A stretch of DNA of 53,720 nucleotides from Candidatus Zixiibacteriota bacterium (GTDB taxonomy: Bacteria > Zixibacteria > MSB-5A5 > DSPP01), in contig JAKEHY010000030.1 of assembly GCA_022614805.1 (NCBI GenBank), forward strand, positions 1 through 53,720, read 5' to 3'. Both the position numbers and the translations under genes were made by a program. The notes under the pieces are model-generated. The model searched no databases, was not told the DNA's origin, and saw only the letters and a program-made list of their open reading frames with translations. Of the stretch, positions 22,790 through 32,224 are shown one piece after another. Each line of letters starts with the position of its first letter. The first letter of the stretch is position 1.

Positions 22790-24949
22790 TCATTTCTTCA
22801 GTTGCAGTAACCGGGCGTTGATAGCGACTATAACTGTGCTGGCGGACATCAGGGCGGCGCCGAAGGCGGGGCTTAGCAGAATTCCTAAATTATAGAGAAC
22901 CCCGGCCGCGAGCGGGATGGCAAAAGCGTTGTAACCGGTTGCCCAAGCCAGATTCTGGGCCATTTTGCGGTACGTGGCGCGGGCTAAGCCGATAATGGCA
23001 ACCACATCGAGAGGATTGCTGCGCACCAGAATGATGTCGGCCGTTTCGATGGCCACGTCCGTGCCGGCGCCCACGGCGATGCCGACATCGGCTTGAGCCA
23101 AAGCCGGGGCGTCGTTTACCCCGTCGCCGGTCATTGCGACCGTCAGTCCACGGGACTGAACCTCCTTAATTTTCGAGGCCTTCTCCTGCGGCAAGACTTC
23201 GGCAAAGTACTCATCCAATCCAATCTCTTGGGAAACCCATCGGGCCACTTGGCGGTTGTCACCGGTGAGCATCATACAGCGGACGCCCATCTCTTTAAGC
23301 ATGGAAATGGCCTTTTTTGATTCGGGGCGGATGATATCGGCCAGCGCCAGAGCGCCTGTCAGGCGCCCATCGAGTTGAACAAAAACCACCGTTTTCCCCT
23401 GTGCGGAAAGGTTTTCGATACGCGCATCTGAAATCGGGATATTTCCTTCCCGCAAATATCCTGGGCTGACGACCTTCACTTCCCGCCCGTTTACCTTTCC
23501 TGTCGTTCCTTTGCCGGGGATGGCCCGGAAGTTTTCCACCGGAAAGGTCTCCTTGGCCGAGGCGACGATCCCTTTGGCAATCGGGTGCTCGGAATGGGCC
23601 TCCACCGAGGCAGCGTATTTGAGAAGTTCTTCAGCAGCGATGCTGGAATCAAAAATTAGTGTGTCGGTAACGCCGAATTTTCCTTCGGTGAGCGTGCCGG
23701 TCTTGTCGAAAATTATCGCCTGAATGTTGCGGGCCGACTCGAAGGCGGCCCGGTTGCGGATTAAAAGGCCGCTGCCGGCGGCCAGGGCGGTGGAAACAGC
23801 CACCACCAACGGGACGGCCAATCCCAAGGCGTGCGGACAAGAGATGACCATCACCGTCACCGTCCGCTCCAGCGCGAAGGCAAATTCTTTGTTAAGCAAG
23901 GCAGCCCAGACCAAAAGGGTCAGTGCACCGCCGCCCAGAGCAACGCCGGTCAGCCATTGAGCGGCTCGATTGGCCAAATCCTGCGTTTTCGATTTGCTCT
24001 CCTGCGCTTGCCGCACCAGCTTGATGACCTGGGAAAGAAAGGAGTCCTTTCCCATTTTCTTGACTTCAACAGTCAGGGAACCTTCGCCGTTGACGGCGCC
24101 GCCGATGACCATGGAACCAACCTTCTTCGCTACCGGTTTCGACTCACCGGTGAGCATCGATTCATTCACGGAACTTCCGCCCGAAACCACCTCCCCGTCC
24201 GCCGGGATTTTTTCTCCCGGTTTCACCAGCACCCGGTCGCCCACGGAAAGTTCAACCAACGGAACATCCTTCACGCTGCCGTCCGGCATCAGTTTATGAG
24301 CGTCGGAAGGCATCAGCCGGGCCAGTTCCTCCAACGCTTTGGAAGCCCCCAAAACCGACTTTATTTCAATCCAGTGGCCCAAAAGCATCACGTCAATCAA
24401 GGTCGCCAGCTCCCAGAAGAAGATTTCGCCGTGAAGGCTGAAGACAACCGCGCTGCTGTACACGTAGGCGGTGGTGATGGCTGTGGCGATTAAGGTCATC
24501 ATTCCGGGTCTGGCTTTCTTCAGTTCATCGACAATTCCTTTGAGAAAAGGTAAACCGCCGTAGAAGAAAACGACCGACGAGAGGGCAAAAAGCAGATACG
24601 AGTCACCCGAAAAACGAAGAGAAGTCCCAAGCCCGAGAAAGCCCTGAATGACCGGAGAAAGCAGAAGAATGGGTATGGTTATAACTAGCGACATCCAGAA
24701 TCGCTTTTGGAAATCGGCCACCATATGGGAGTGGTGAGCGTGATGGCCGGAAGCCGATACGGACCCGTGTGCTGGATGGCCAGCCGCACGCTCTTTCGCC
24801 ACCAAATCCATCCCACATTTTGGGCATCTCCCCGGTTTGTCGGAGGTCACTTCCGGGTGCATTGGGCAGGTGTAAACGGACACCCCCTTCATTTCTTCCA
24901 CAGAGGAGTGACCTTTTGGCACTTGATGACGGTGGTGAGAATTTTCCAT
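22790..24949 (-). CDS. CPH-type heavy-metal P1B-ATPase (CopB-like) with N-terminal metal-binding module
   Basis: 719 residues. The N-terminus has a heavy-metal-binding module (CPMHPEVTS...CPKCGMD, about 28-50) and a His-rich linker (HHAHHSHM). The ATPase core has eight predicted membrane helices, metal-site motif [11 protein letters not shown] in helix 6, TGES, phosphorylation site DKTGTLTEG and hinge [13 protein letters not shown] instead of CPC marks the P1B-3/CopB group, linked to Cu(II) or Ag(I) export from the cytosol. All catalytic motifs are intact. It is the last gene of the Cus-like operon, 13 bases after the DUF2231-like gene. Confidence 0.93.
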   Translation of the reverse strand: MENSHHRHQVPKGHSSVEEMKGVSVYTCPMHPEVTSDKPGRCPKCGMDLVAKERAAGHPAHGSVSASGHHAHHSHMVADFQKRFWMSLVITIPILLLSPVIQGFLGLGTSLRFSGDSYLLFALSSVVFFYGGLPFLKGIVDELKKARPGMMTLIATAITTAYVYSSAVVFSLHGEIFFWELATLIDVMLLGHWIEIKSVLGASKALEELARLMPSDAHKLMPDGSVKDVPLVELSVGDRVLVKPGEKIPADGEVVSGGSSVNESMLTGESKPVAKKVGSMVIGGAVNGEGSLTVEVKKMGKDSFLSQVIKLVRQAQESKSKTQDLANRAAQWLTGVALGGGALTLLVWAALLNKEFAFALERTVTVMVISCPHALGLAVPLVVAVSTALAAGSGLLIRNRAAFESARNIQAIIFDKTGTLTEGKFGVTDTLIFDSSIAAEELLKYAASVEAHSEHPIAKGIVASAKETFPVENFRAIPGKGTTGKVNGREVKVVSPGYLREGNIPISDARIENLSAQGKTVVFVQLDGRLTGALALADIIRPESKKAISMLKEMGVRCMMLTGDNRQVARWVSQEIGLDEYFAEVLPQEKASKIKEVQSRGLTVAMTGDGVNDAPALAQADVGIAVGAGTDVAIETADIILVRSNPLDVVAIIGLARATYRKMAQNLAWATGYNAFAIPLAAGVLYNLGILLSPAFGAALMSASTVIVAINARLLQLKK

Positions 24950-24962
24950 AATACGGTTGGCT

Positions 24963-25526
24963 TTAACCGTGAGCCAAAAGTCCGCCGTAAAAGCTACCTA
25001 TCAATGCCAATCCAGTAACGACCAATCCCCAAAGCCAGGCATACTTTTTTAGCGGCTTCCAAAAACCGAAAAACACCAAAACCCACAAAGAGACGGCCGT
25101 GGCAATACCGATTTTTTCGTGCAACTCTGCCAGCCATTCTTTGGGTGTTTCCATGAAAGCCCCTTCCTGGGCCTGGCCGGAAAAATAAGCCGCCACGGCA
25201 AAAATCGCCCCCAGAAAAGCCGACAGCAGCCCGGCTTTATGAAGTTCCGGCCAGCGTTTGGCCAAAATGAATAACAAAGCGGCCCCCAAACCAAAAGCAA
25301 TCGGAAAGTGGACGATTTTGTTGTGAAGATGCTCGAACAGCGCGTCTTTCATTGCAGGCATCCGATAGGGGAGCGTGTCCTCGCTTTGCGAGGAAACGAT
25401 GAGACTATCGGTCGTTTTCGCTGCCGTGTTTTGGACGGCCGTTTTGGGCTTATGTTTTTCATGCGCCGACAAAATGGAAAAAGTGAAAAGACAAACCAGA
25501 AGGGAAAGCATCCCTTTCCGCTGCAT
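24963..25526 (-). CDS. DUF2231-like membrane protein
   Basis: 187 residues. A signal peptide or N-terminal anchor ([19 protein letters not shown]) is followed by a polar linker and four hydrophobic segments beginning [20 protein letters not shown], the conserved DUF2231 opening with histidines. These proteins are predicted inner-membrane proteins, often near metal or haem genes. It sits three bases after cusA and 13 before the ATPase, so it belongs to the metal operon. Its exact role is unknown. Confidence 0.75.
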   Translation of the reverse strand: MQRKGMLSLLVCLFTFSILSAHEKHKPKTAVQNTAAKTTDSLIVSSQSEDTLPYRMPAMKDALFEHLHNKIVHFPIAFGLGAALLFILAKRWPELHKAGLLSAFLGAIFAVAAYFSGQAQEGAFMETPKEWLAELHEKIGIATAVSLWVLVFFGFWKPLKKYAWLWGLVVTGLALIGSFYGGLLAHG

Positions 25527-25529
25527 ATT

Positions 25530-28500
25530 TCACCCCTCCTTAATAAACTTCATTCCCGAATATTTCAATGTGCCCCGGCGCAGGGCGCCCTCTTTCATCA
25601 AACGGAAAATAATCGGAGTGACGAGCAAAACGTGGATGGCGGAGGTGACCATCCCCCCTATCATCGGGGCGGCGATGGGCTTCATCACATCCGAGCCGAT
25701 GGCGGAAGACCACATAATCGGCACCAGTCCCAACAGAGCGGCGAATACGGTCATCAGCTTGGGGCGCAGGCGCAAAACGGCGCCGTCCAGGGTGGCGTCG
25801 AAAATATCCTTTTCGGTGACCGAGCCGGAAGCTAACTTTCGGTCCAGCGCCTCGTGCAGGTAAATCACCATCACCACGCCGGTCTCCACGGCCACGCCAT
25901 AGAGCGCAATGAAACCGACCCAGACGGCGACGGAGAGGTTGTAACCCAGAAGCCAGACCAAAAACATCCCCCCCACCATCGCGAAGGGAACGGAAAGCAT
26001 CACCATCGAGGCCTCTAAGGCGGAATGAAAGGTAAAATAGAGCAGAACGAATATGACCGCCAAAACAATGGGCATCACCACCTGCAGCCGTTTGCGAAAC
26101 CGCTCCTGATTTTCAAACTGCCCGCTCCAGGTGTAGTAGTAACCCGGCGGCAGGCGCAGATTTTCCTTCAGCTTAGAGTCGGCTTCTTTGACGAAGCTCC
26201 CCACGTCCCGACCCCGCACGTTTAACAGCACGAGCGAGCGCAAAAGCGAGGCTTCGCTCGCTATCATCGGCGGCCCGGCGGTAAAGCGGATGTCGGCCAG
26301 CTGTTCCAAAGGAATTTGTGCGCCGGAAGAGGTCATAACCAGGGTGCGCTGGACGGCTTCCAGATTGTCGCGAAAGGCGCGGGCGTAGCGGACGCGGATG
26401 GGGAAGCGGCGGCGCCCCTCCACCGTGCGGGAGACAATCATTCCGCCAAGAGCGACTTCGATGACATCCTGAACCTCCTTCATCGAGAGCCCGTAGCGGG
26501 CCAGTTTCTCCCGGTTCGGATTGATTTCGAGATAGGAACCCCCCACCGTCCGCTCGGCAAACAAATCGACGGCCCCCCGAACGGTGTGTAAAATCTCCTC
26601 GGCTTTGATGGCCAGCCGCTCGAGCGTATCCAGGTTCTCCCCCATGATTTTCAGCCCCAATTCCGTGCGCACGCCGGTCGCGAGCATGTTGATGCGGTTG
26701 ATAATCGGCATCGTCCAGGCGTTGACCACGCCGGGGATTTTGGTTTTTTCGTTCATTTCGGCGATAAGCTTGTCCTTATCCATTCCCGGCCGCCACTGGT
26801 CTTTCGGTTTCAGGTTGACGATGGTTTCAATCATCGAGACCGGCGCCGGGTCGGTGGCGGTTTCGGCCCGCCCCACCTTCCCCAAAACCCCCAAAGCCGT
26901 ATCCACTTCCTGGATGGCGGAGAGGATTTCATCCTGCGCCTGCAAAACCCGCTTGGCCTCCGTGACCGTGACGTTCGGCAGGGTGACCGGCATATACAGA
27001 AGCGAGCCCTCGTACAAAGGGGGCATCCATTCCGTCCCCATATTCACGAAAAGAAAAGCGGTAACGATTAAGGCCAGCAAATTGATGCCCAGAACCTTAT
27101 AGGGATTGCGCAGGCAAAGCTTCAAGAGCGGCTCGTAGAGCCGGACAAAAAAGCGGGTGATTACGTTTTTCTCCTCCGGCTTAATTTTTCCCTTCAGGAA
27201 AAATATCATCAGAACCGGAACCAGCGTAATCGCGAGCAAGGCCGCCGCCGCCATCGCCGCCGTTTTTGTGAAAGCTAAGGGAAAGAAAAGCTTTTTATCC
27301 GGCCCTTCCAGCATAAAGACCGGCACGAAGGACAAAACGATGATGGCCAAAGAGAAGAAAATCGGCCGGCCGACCTGCGTGGCGGCGTGCAGGATTACGT
27401 CGATGCGGGAAGCCTCCGGGTTGTCGGTCAGATGGCGGTGGGCGTTTTCCACCATCACGATGCCAGAGTCAATCAAAACGCCGATGGCCACGGCAATTCC
27501 GCCCAGAGACATTATGTTGGAGGTCAGACCGAAGTAGCGCATCGCCAGAAAGGAGGCCAGAACGGCCAGCGGAATGGTCAGAATAACGACCAAAGCCGAA
27601 CGGAAATGAAACAGGAATAAGAGTACAACCAGGCTGACGATGATGATTTCCTCGATGAGCGAACGGCGCAAAGATTGGATGGACTCGGCAATTAAAATGG
27701 AGCGGTCGTAGGCGGTTTTGATTTCGACCCCGGAGGGCAGCCCCCGTTTGAGCTCCCGGATTTTTTGTTTGACCCGGTCGATGACCGCTTTGGCGTTTTC
27801 GCCGAAGCGCATCACGATGATGCCGCCGACCACCTCGCCCTTACCGTTTTTCTCGATTACACCGCGCCGCTCGGCCCCCCCCAACTGGACGGCGGCGACG
27901 TTTTTGAGATAGACCGGCACGCCCCCCGGCCCGGTTTTCAAGACGACGTTTTCCAAATCGGCGACCGACTGCACATACCCCCGGCCGCGGATTTGAAATT
28001 CGACGTCGTTTTCATTAAGCAAGCCACCCCCGACTTCGTTGTTGGAGGCCCCGACTTTTTCCATCACCTCTTGCACCGAAAGCCCGTAGGCGAAAAGCTT
28101 GCGCGGGTCTATTTCCACTTCATACTGGCGGACGAATCCCCCCATTGAGGCGACTTCCGCCACGCCCGGCACCGAGTTCAACTGGTAGCGGATGTACCAG
28201 TCCTGCAGGGCGCGCAGCTCGGCCAAGTCGTATCCCTTCCCCTCCACCGTGTACCAGAAAACGTGCCCGACGCCGGTGCCATCCGGCCCCAATACGGGGG
28301 CAACTCCCGGAGGAAGTGCGCCGGTGATGTAGTTTAGACGTTCCAAAACGCGCGTGCGCGCCCAGTACAAGTCGACGTCATCCTTGAAGATGATGTAAAC
28401 CCAGGAAAAACCGAACATAGAGGTTCCGCGCACGGCCTTCACGTGCGGCAGGCCCAAAAGATTGGTGGTTAGCGGGTAGGTAATCTGGTCTTCGACGATT

Positions 28501-28676
28501 TGAGGGGAACGCCCCGGCCATTCGGTGAAAACGATGACCTGGTTGTCGGACAAATCGGGGATGGCATCCACGGCGGTGTTGAAAAGCGCCCAGAAACCCC
28601 ACAGAAGCACCACGAGGGCGACCAGAATTACGAGGAAGCGGTTTTTTATCGACCCGGCGATTATTTTTTCAATCAT
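25530..28676 (-). CDS. cusA: CusA/CzcA family heavy-metal RND efflux pump
   Basis: An inner-membrane proton-driven pump, 1048 residues, the normal HME-RND length. It has twelve membrane helices and two large periplasmic loops. The charged TM4 motif IGVLIDSGIVMVENAHR carries the conserved proton-relay Asp. Periplasmic methionines in NAWTMPIINRINMLATGVR align with the region that binds Cu(I)/Ag(I) in CusA. The 5' part is typical (ALFNTAVDAIPDLSDNQVIV). It works with the adaptor and outer-membrane factor encoded upstream. Specificity for copper/silver over cobalt/zinc is inferred from the methionines and the neighbours. Confidence 0.95.
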   Translation of the reverse strand: MIEKIIAGSIKNRFLVILVALVVLLWGFWALFNTAVDAIPDLSDNQVIVFTEWPGRSPQIVEDQITYPLTTNLLGLPHVKAVRGTSMFGFSWVYIIFKDDVDLYWARTRVLERLNYITGALPPGVAPVLGPDGTGVGHVFWYTVEGKGYDLAELRALQDWYIRYQLNSVPGVAEVASMGGFVRQYEVEIDPRKLFAYGLSVQEVMEKVGASNNEVGGGLLNENDVEFQIRGRGYVQSVADLENVVLKTGPGGVPVYLKNVAAVQLGGAERRGVIEKNGKGEVVGGIIVMRFGENAKAVIDRVKQKIRELKRGLPSGVEIKTAYDRSILIAESIQSLRRSLIEEIIIVSLVVLLFLFHFRSALVVILTIPLAVLASFLAMRYFGLTSNIMSLGGIAVAIGVLIDSGIVMVENAHRHLTDNPEASRIDVILHAATQVGRPIFFSLAIIVLSFVPVFMLEGPDKKLFFPLAFTKTAAMAAAALLAITLVPVLMIFFLKGKIKPEEKNVITRFFVRLYEPLLKLCLRNPYKVLGINLLALIVTAFLFVNMGTEWMPPLYEGSLLYMPVTLPNVTVTEAKRVLQAQDEILSAIQEVDTALGVLGKVGRAETATDPAPVSMIETIVNLKPKDQWRPGMDKDKLIAEMNEKTKIPGVVNAWTMPIINRINMLATGVRTELGLKIMGENLDTLERLAIKAEEILHTVRGAVDLFAERTVGGSYLEINPNREKLARYGLSMKEVQDVIEVALGGMIVSRTVEGRRRFPIRVRYARAFRDNLEAVQRTLVMTSSGAQIPLEQLADIRFTAGPPMIASEASLLRSLVLLNVRGRDVGSFVKEADSKLKENLRLPPGYYYTWSGQFENQERFRKRLQVVMPIVLAVIFVLLYFTFHSALEASMVMLSVPFAMVGGMFLVWLLGYNLSVAVWVGFIALYGVAVETGVVMVIYLHEALDRKLASGSVTEKDIFDATLDGAVLRLRPKLMTVFAALLGLVPIMWSSAIGSDVMKPIAAPMIGGMVTSAIHVLLVTPIIFRLMKEGALRRGTLKYSGMKFIKEG

Positions 28677-28698
28677 TTTTTTTCAATCCCTCGATAAT

Positions 28699-28729
28699 AG
28701 TTGTGTCGCGAGTTACTCCCGACACAACT
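28699..28729. promoter_or_regulatory. intercistronic hairpin between cusB and cusA
   Basis: AGTTGTGTCG (28699-28708) and CGACACAACT (28720-28729) form a perfect ten-pair stem with an 11-base loop. It begins exactly at the cusB stop codon. It has no T-run in the direction of transcription, so it may stabilise or process the mRNA and set the CusB:CusA ratio. Confidence 0.5.
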
Positions 28730-29991
28730 TAATGCCCTTCATGCTCCGAAGGAGTCGTGTGACCCGTATGCCCGGCGGCCGGTTTTCCCAGGCGGAATTG
28801 AGCCTCGGAGTCGAGCAGATAGCCGCCGGAGGAGACCACTTCCTCCCCTTCGTGGACGCCGGAGAGTACCTCCCACCAATCGCCGCCCCGGATGCCCAAG
28901 GTGACGGCCCGCGGCTCAAAGACAGTCGGCCCGGCTTTCACCCAGACAATTTGACGATTCCCCGTCTGCAAAACCGCCGAGACCGGTATCGCCAAAACTC
29001 TTTTGCCGGTCTGGACTTTGATATCCACGTCCACGTACATCCCCGGCTTCAATAGCAAATCCGGGTTTTCCAACTCCGCTCGCACCCGGATGGTGCGGGT
29101 TGTCATACTCACTTCCGGCGAAACAAAGGAGATGCGGCCAGAAAATTTTTTCCCCGGATAGGCGGGGGAGGAAACCGCCACGGGCGTGCCCGCCGAAACG
29201 CCGGCGATTTCATATTCATAAATATCGGCCCAGACCCAGACCGCCGACAAATCGGCGATGTCGTAGACCGTCTCCCCCTCCACCACGTAACTCCCCGCCA
29301 GTTTGGCCCGGTTCATCACCACGCCGGAACGGGGGGAGTAAATGGTCAGACGGGTGTAAATCGTGTCGCCGGATTCAAGATTGGCTATTTGCCCGGGAGT
29401 AAGCCCCCAGAGCAACAGCCTTTCCTTGGCGGCCAGAAGAAAACTGCTGTCAAAGTGTACCCCCGCCGCTTTGGGAACGTGCAGCAAATATTCCTTCTGA
29501 GCCGTCACCAGCTCCGGCGAGTAGATGACGAAAAGGGGGTCTCCCTTTTCCACGTAAGCGCCGGTGAAATCGACGAAAAGTTTTTCGATTCTTCCCGGAA
29601 CGCGGCTGGGAATGTGGTAGAGCCTCTGCTCACTCGCTTCGACGGTGCCGACGGTCACTATCGAACGCTCCAGCCGGCGGTGCTCTGCTTTGGAGGTGGC
29701 GACGTTGGCCAGAACCTGTTTGTCGGTCGGCAGGGTAAGCTGAAATTTCTCCTCGGCCGCCTGGGCCGAACTGGCAAAAAGTCCGCTTCTTTTTTCCAGA
29801 ACCATTCCGCAGACCGGGCAGGCCCCCGGTTTGTCCGAGGAGACGGCCGGATGCATCGAGCAGGTGTAGTCATCTTTATCATGGACTTCGGTCTTAGCCT
29901 GTTCCTGCTTCGTCCCCTTGCAGCCGAATAACCCAAGCGCACCGGCTGCGAAAAGAGTCAAGCCGAACCCGACCCAGAAAAGCTTCTTCAT
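28729..29991 (-). CDS. cusB: CusB-type periplasmic adaptor lipoprotein with metal-binding module
   Basis: 420 residues. A signal peptide ends in LFGC (lipobox), then a heavy-metal-binding module YTCSMHPAVSS...CPVCGMV (about 42-65). A membrane-fusion core follows: barrel-sandwich, alpha-hairpin and beta-barrel parts (VPGRIEKLFVDFTGAYVEKGD, YSPRSGVVMNRAKLAGSYVVEG). The His-rich end (HTGHTTPSEHEGH) can also bind metal. It links the pump to the outer-membrane factor. Its start overlaps the small lipoprotein gene by four bases. Confidence 0.92.
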   Translation of the reverse strand: MKKLFWVGFGLTLFAAGALGLFGCKGTKQEQAKTEVHDKDDYTCSMHPAVSSDKPGACPVCGMVLEKRSGLFASSAQAAEEKFQLTLPTDKQVLANVATSKAEHRRLERSIVTVGTVEASEQRLYHIPSRVPGRIEKLFVDFTGAYVEKGDPLFVIYSPELVTAQKEYLLHVPKAAGVHFDSSFLLAAKERLLLWGLTPGQIANLESGDTIYTRLTIYSPRSGVVMNRAKLAGSYVVEGETVYDIADLSAVWVWADIYEYEIAGVSAGTPVAVSSPAYPGKKFSGRISFVSPEVSMTTRTIRVRAELENPDLLLKPGMYVDVDIKVQTGKRVLAIPVSAVLQTGNRQIVWVKAGPTVFEPRAVTLGIRGGDWWEVLSGVHEGEEVVSSGGYLLDSEAQFRLGKPAAGHTGHTTPSEHEGH

Positions 29992-30227
29992 TTGGTTTCA
30001 GCCTTTTTCTCTATCAGGTCCATCCCGCACTTGGAGCATTTGCCCGGTTTGTCGGAGGTGACTTCCGGATGCATGGTGCAATAGTAGGTCGCGGCGGCGG
30101 GTTGAACCGCTTGAGCTGTATCCACCGGCGGGGCCGGTGTTTGCCCGCTTTCATCCTTTTTTGCGCAGCCGAGAATCAGAACCATCCCGAGCCCTACTCC
30201 AATCGCTACGAGCATTAGTTTCTTCAT
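29988..30227 (-). CDS. small lipoprotein with heavy-metal-binding module
   Basis: 79 residues. A lipoprotein signal (MLVAIGVGLGMVLILGC) is followed by a Pro/Ala linker and one heavy-metal-binding module, CTMHPEVTS...CSKCGMD. It is therefore a membrane-tethered periplasmic metal carrier or buffer, probably passing ions to CusB, whose own module is nearly the same. GGGAGAAAG precedes the ATG. The stop overlaps the cusB start by four bases, which implies coupled translation. Confidence 0.85.
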   Translation of the reverse strand: MKKLMLVAIGVGLGMVLILGCAKKDESGQTPAPPVDTAQAVQPAAATYYCTMHPEVTSDKPGKCSKCGMDLIEKKAETK

Positions 30228-30243
30228 TTCTTTCTCCCTTCGT

Positions 30244-31524
30244 TTAGTCGATGCCTATCGTTTTGTCCAGTTCTGCCTGGGTCTTCCAGTAATCCGCCAA
30301 GAGCCCATAATATTTCCGCTCCAGCTCAATCTGCTCCAGTTGGGCTTCGGAAAAATCGGGAAAGGAGAGCCGCCCGACCGTGTAGGCGGTCTGTCCCTCT
30401 TCCACCAGAAGCTGGGCGCGGGGGAGCAGCGCTTCCTTATATATTCTAACCTGCTTGTCCAGCCGGTCGATTTCGGCCAAAAGCATCTCCACTTCGGCCC
30501 GTATTTCGTTTTCCACGTTCTTCCGTAAAAAAGAGGCCCGCTCAATTTCCAAGCTCTTTCCCTGCACTTCCTTTGAGCGGGTGGTCCAGGAAAAAAGAGG
30601 CAGCCGGAGGGACAATTTGCCCCCATAAACATTCATCAGCCGGTCGAGATGGAAGGGGTCTATCATCCCTTTATTGTAATATGCGCTCAACACAAAATCG
30701 GGGTAATATTGTTTGGCCGCCAGATTCTTTTCAAAGCGGGCTTTCCCTTCCATAGCCACAAGCATTTTAATTTCCGGATTGTTCTCGACGGCCAGCTTCA
30801 AAATCGAATCGGCGGGCAGACTCCTTTCCGGCTCCTCCGCCATCGGTTCGGGGCGGAGACTGTCGACCGGCACCTTTTCCCCGGCAAGATAGGCCAGCCA
30901 GGCGGCCGTTTTTTTCAGCGCCTCGGAGATTTCCAAGTTTTCCGCTTCCAGCTTTACCAGTTCAACCTGCGCCCGTAAGTAGGCGTGGTGCTCTCCTTCG
31001 GCCTTCGAGTAGGCCGTGTGGGTTACGCTGACCAATTTTCCCCAGATGAGAAAGGCCCGTTCCAGAAGCGCTTTATCTTTCTGCAGACGGGCCCATTCCC
31101 AGTAAGCCTTTTTGGCTTCCGAGCGCTTTTCCAAACGGGTTTGCTTGAAGCCGAATTCTGCTTCGTATTTTTCCTGCCCGGCTATTTTCTTTTTTAGATT
31201 AAGCGTTCCAAAAAAGGGGAGTTTTTGGCTTATGCCGAAGACTCTGCCGAGCAGCTTATCCTGAACGATGATACCGCTGGAGCCGGGGGCCGGATAGTCG
31301 GCCGGCATTCTGGACAGGTCCACATCCAGCATCGGGTCTTCCCAAGCGCCGGCAGCCTTGCGCATCGCTTCCCTCGATTCCACTAACTTTTGGCCCGCCC
31401 GAATTTCTGGGTTGTTCTTTTCCACTTTGGCCAGAAAATCCTTCAATGTCAAAACTTCCTGGGCAGTGGTCGGAACGGCGAAAAGAACCACTGTTAAGGC
31501 TGTCGCCATCAAAATACCTTTCAT
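30244..31524 (-). CDS. TolC/CusC-type outer-membrane efflux protein
   Basis: About 426 residues from the ATG at 31524, which follows AAGGGGGATGGG; an earlier ATG at 31548 lacks a site. Signal peptide ILMATALTVVLFAVPTTAQ. Two OEP repeats rich in long coiled-coil helices follow (AEVEMLLAEIDRLDKQVRIYK and similar). It forms the outer-membrane channel of the tripartite pump. It is the first gene of the leftward operon and divergent from the cysteine-rich protein gene. Confidence 0.9.
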   Translation of the reverse strand: MKGILMATALTVVLFAVPTTAQEVLTLKDFLAKVEKNNPEIRAGQKLVESREAMRKAAGAWEDPMLDVDLSRMPADYPAPGSSGIIVQDKLLGRVFGISQKLPFFGTLNLKKKIAGQEKYEAEFGFKQTRLEKRSEAKKAYWEWARLQKDKALLERAFLIWGKLVSVTHTAYSKAEGEHHAYLRAQVELVKLEAENLEISEALKKTAAWLAYLAGEKVPVDSLRPEPMAEEPERSLPADSILKLAVENNPEIKMLVAMEGKARFEKNLAAKQYYPDFVLSAYYNKGMIDPFHLDRLMNVYGGKLSLRLPLFSWTTRSKEVQGKSLEIERASFLRKNVENEIRAEVEMLLAEIDRLDKQVRIYKEALLPRAQLLVEEGQTAYTVGRLSFPDFSEAQLEQIELERKYYGLLADYWKTQAELDKTIGID

Positions 31525-31669
31525 CCCATCCCCCTTAAAGCAATGCATCTGCCAAAGTGTTTATACGTTGCCAGACAATGGGTTATATGCACAAGCCAAA
31601 GGGAGTACTGTAGGATATGCTACAATCGCCAAAGCAATTCCTGCAGAAAACAATTCAAGGGAAAACTCG

Positions 31670-31699
31670 TTGACAAAAAATCAATGGTCTGCGTATTAT
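31670..31699 (+). promoter_or_regulatory. sigma70-type promoter of the cysteine-rich protein
   Basis: TTGACA (31670-31675), an 18-base spacer, then TATTAT (31694-31699). The ATG is only 12 bases after the -10 element, so the 5' untranslated region is very short. It faces the Cus-like operon and may share its control. No copper-box palindrome was identified with confidence. Confidence 0.7.
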
Positions 31700-31711
31700 A
31701 CAAAGAGCGGT

Positions 31712-32128
31712 ATGAATAGGGTAGCCAAAATACTTTTCCCCCTGCTTTTGGCGTCGTTTCTTTTCAGCCATTGCGAAGTATTTTCCATAGTGGCGCACGG
31801 CGCTGAAAAAGCGGCCGGGCAAACCTGTGTCAATCCAAACTGCTGCTGCGACCACGGCGGCCCGGAGGGGAAGGTGGCGGTTTGTGGAATGTGCACCGCT
31901 CCTTCGGCAAATCCAAATATTTTAACCACCGACCAATGTTGTTTGTATCAGGCCAACTGCGATCCGAAAAGCGGGCTGCCGCTTCTCTCGGTGAACAAAG
32001 ACCTGCAGCCGGTCAAAACCGTGAATCGAATTCTCAACTTCGCAGCCGTTTCCATCTTTCATTCGTTCGAAAATCAAATTCAAATTTTCGATTTCAAGCC
32101 GGCCGTCTTCCACCCTCCCCAAAACTGA
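31712..32128 (+). CDS. exported cysteine-rich protein, putative metal-binding
   Basis: 138 residues, not recognised. A signal sequence (ILFPLLLASFLFSHC) may be a lipoprotein type. It is followed by a dense cysteine block: CVNPNCCCDHGG, CGMC, QCCLYQANC. Such clustered Cys in a protein divergent from a Cus-like operon suggests copper or silver binding in the periplasm. The C-terminal half has a weak hydrophobic patch (ILNFAAVSIFHSF). The start is set by the promoter at 31670. Novel as far as can be seen. Confidence 0.65.
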   Translation: MNRVAKILFPLLLASFLFSHCEVFSIVAHGAEKAAGQTCVNPNCCCDHGGPEGKVAVCGMCTAPSANPNILTTDQCCLYQANCDPKSGLPLLSVNKDLQPVKTVNRILNFAAVSIFHSFENQIQIFDFKPAVFHPPQN

Positions 32129-32224
32129 TCCTTTCTTAAGCATTGCTCTTAGACCGGTGCTGCGAACTTTGTGGCTACCGGTGATGCTGTTTTTTTTGAA
32201 AACACAACCAAGGAAGGGATTGAA

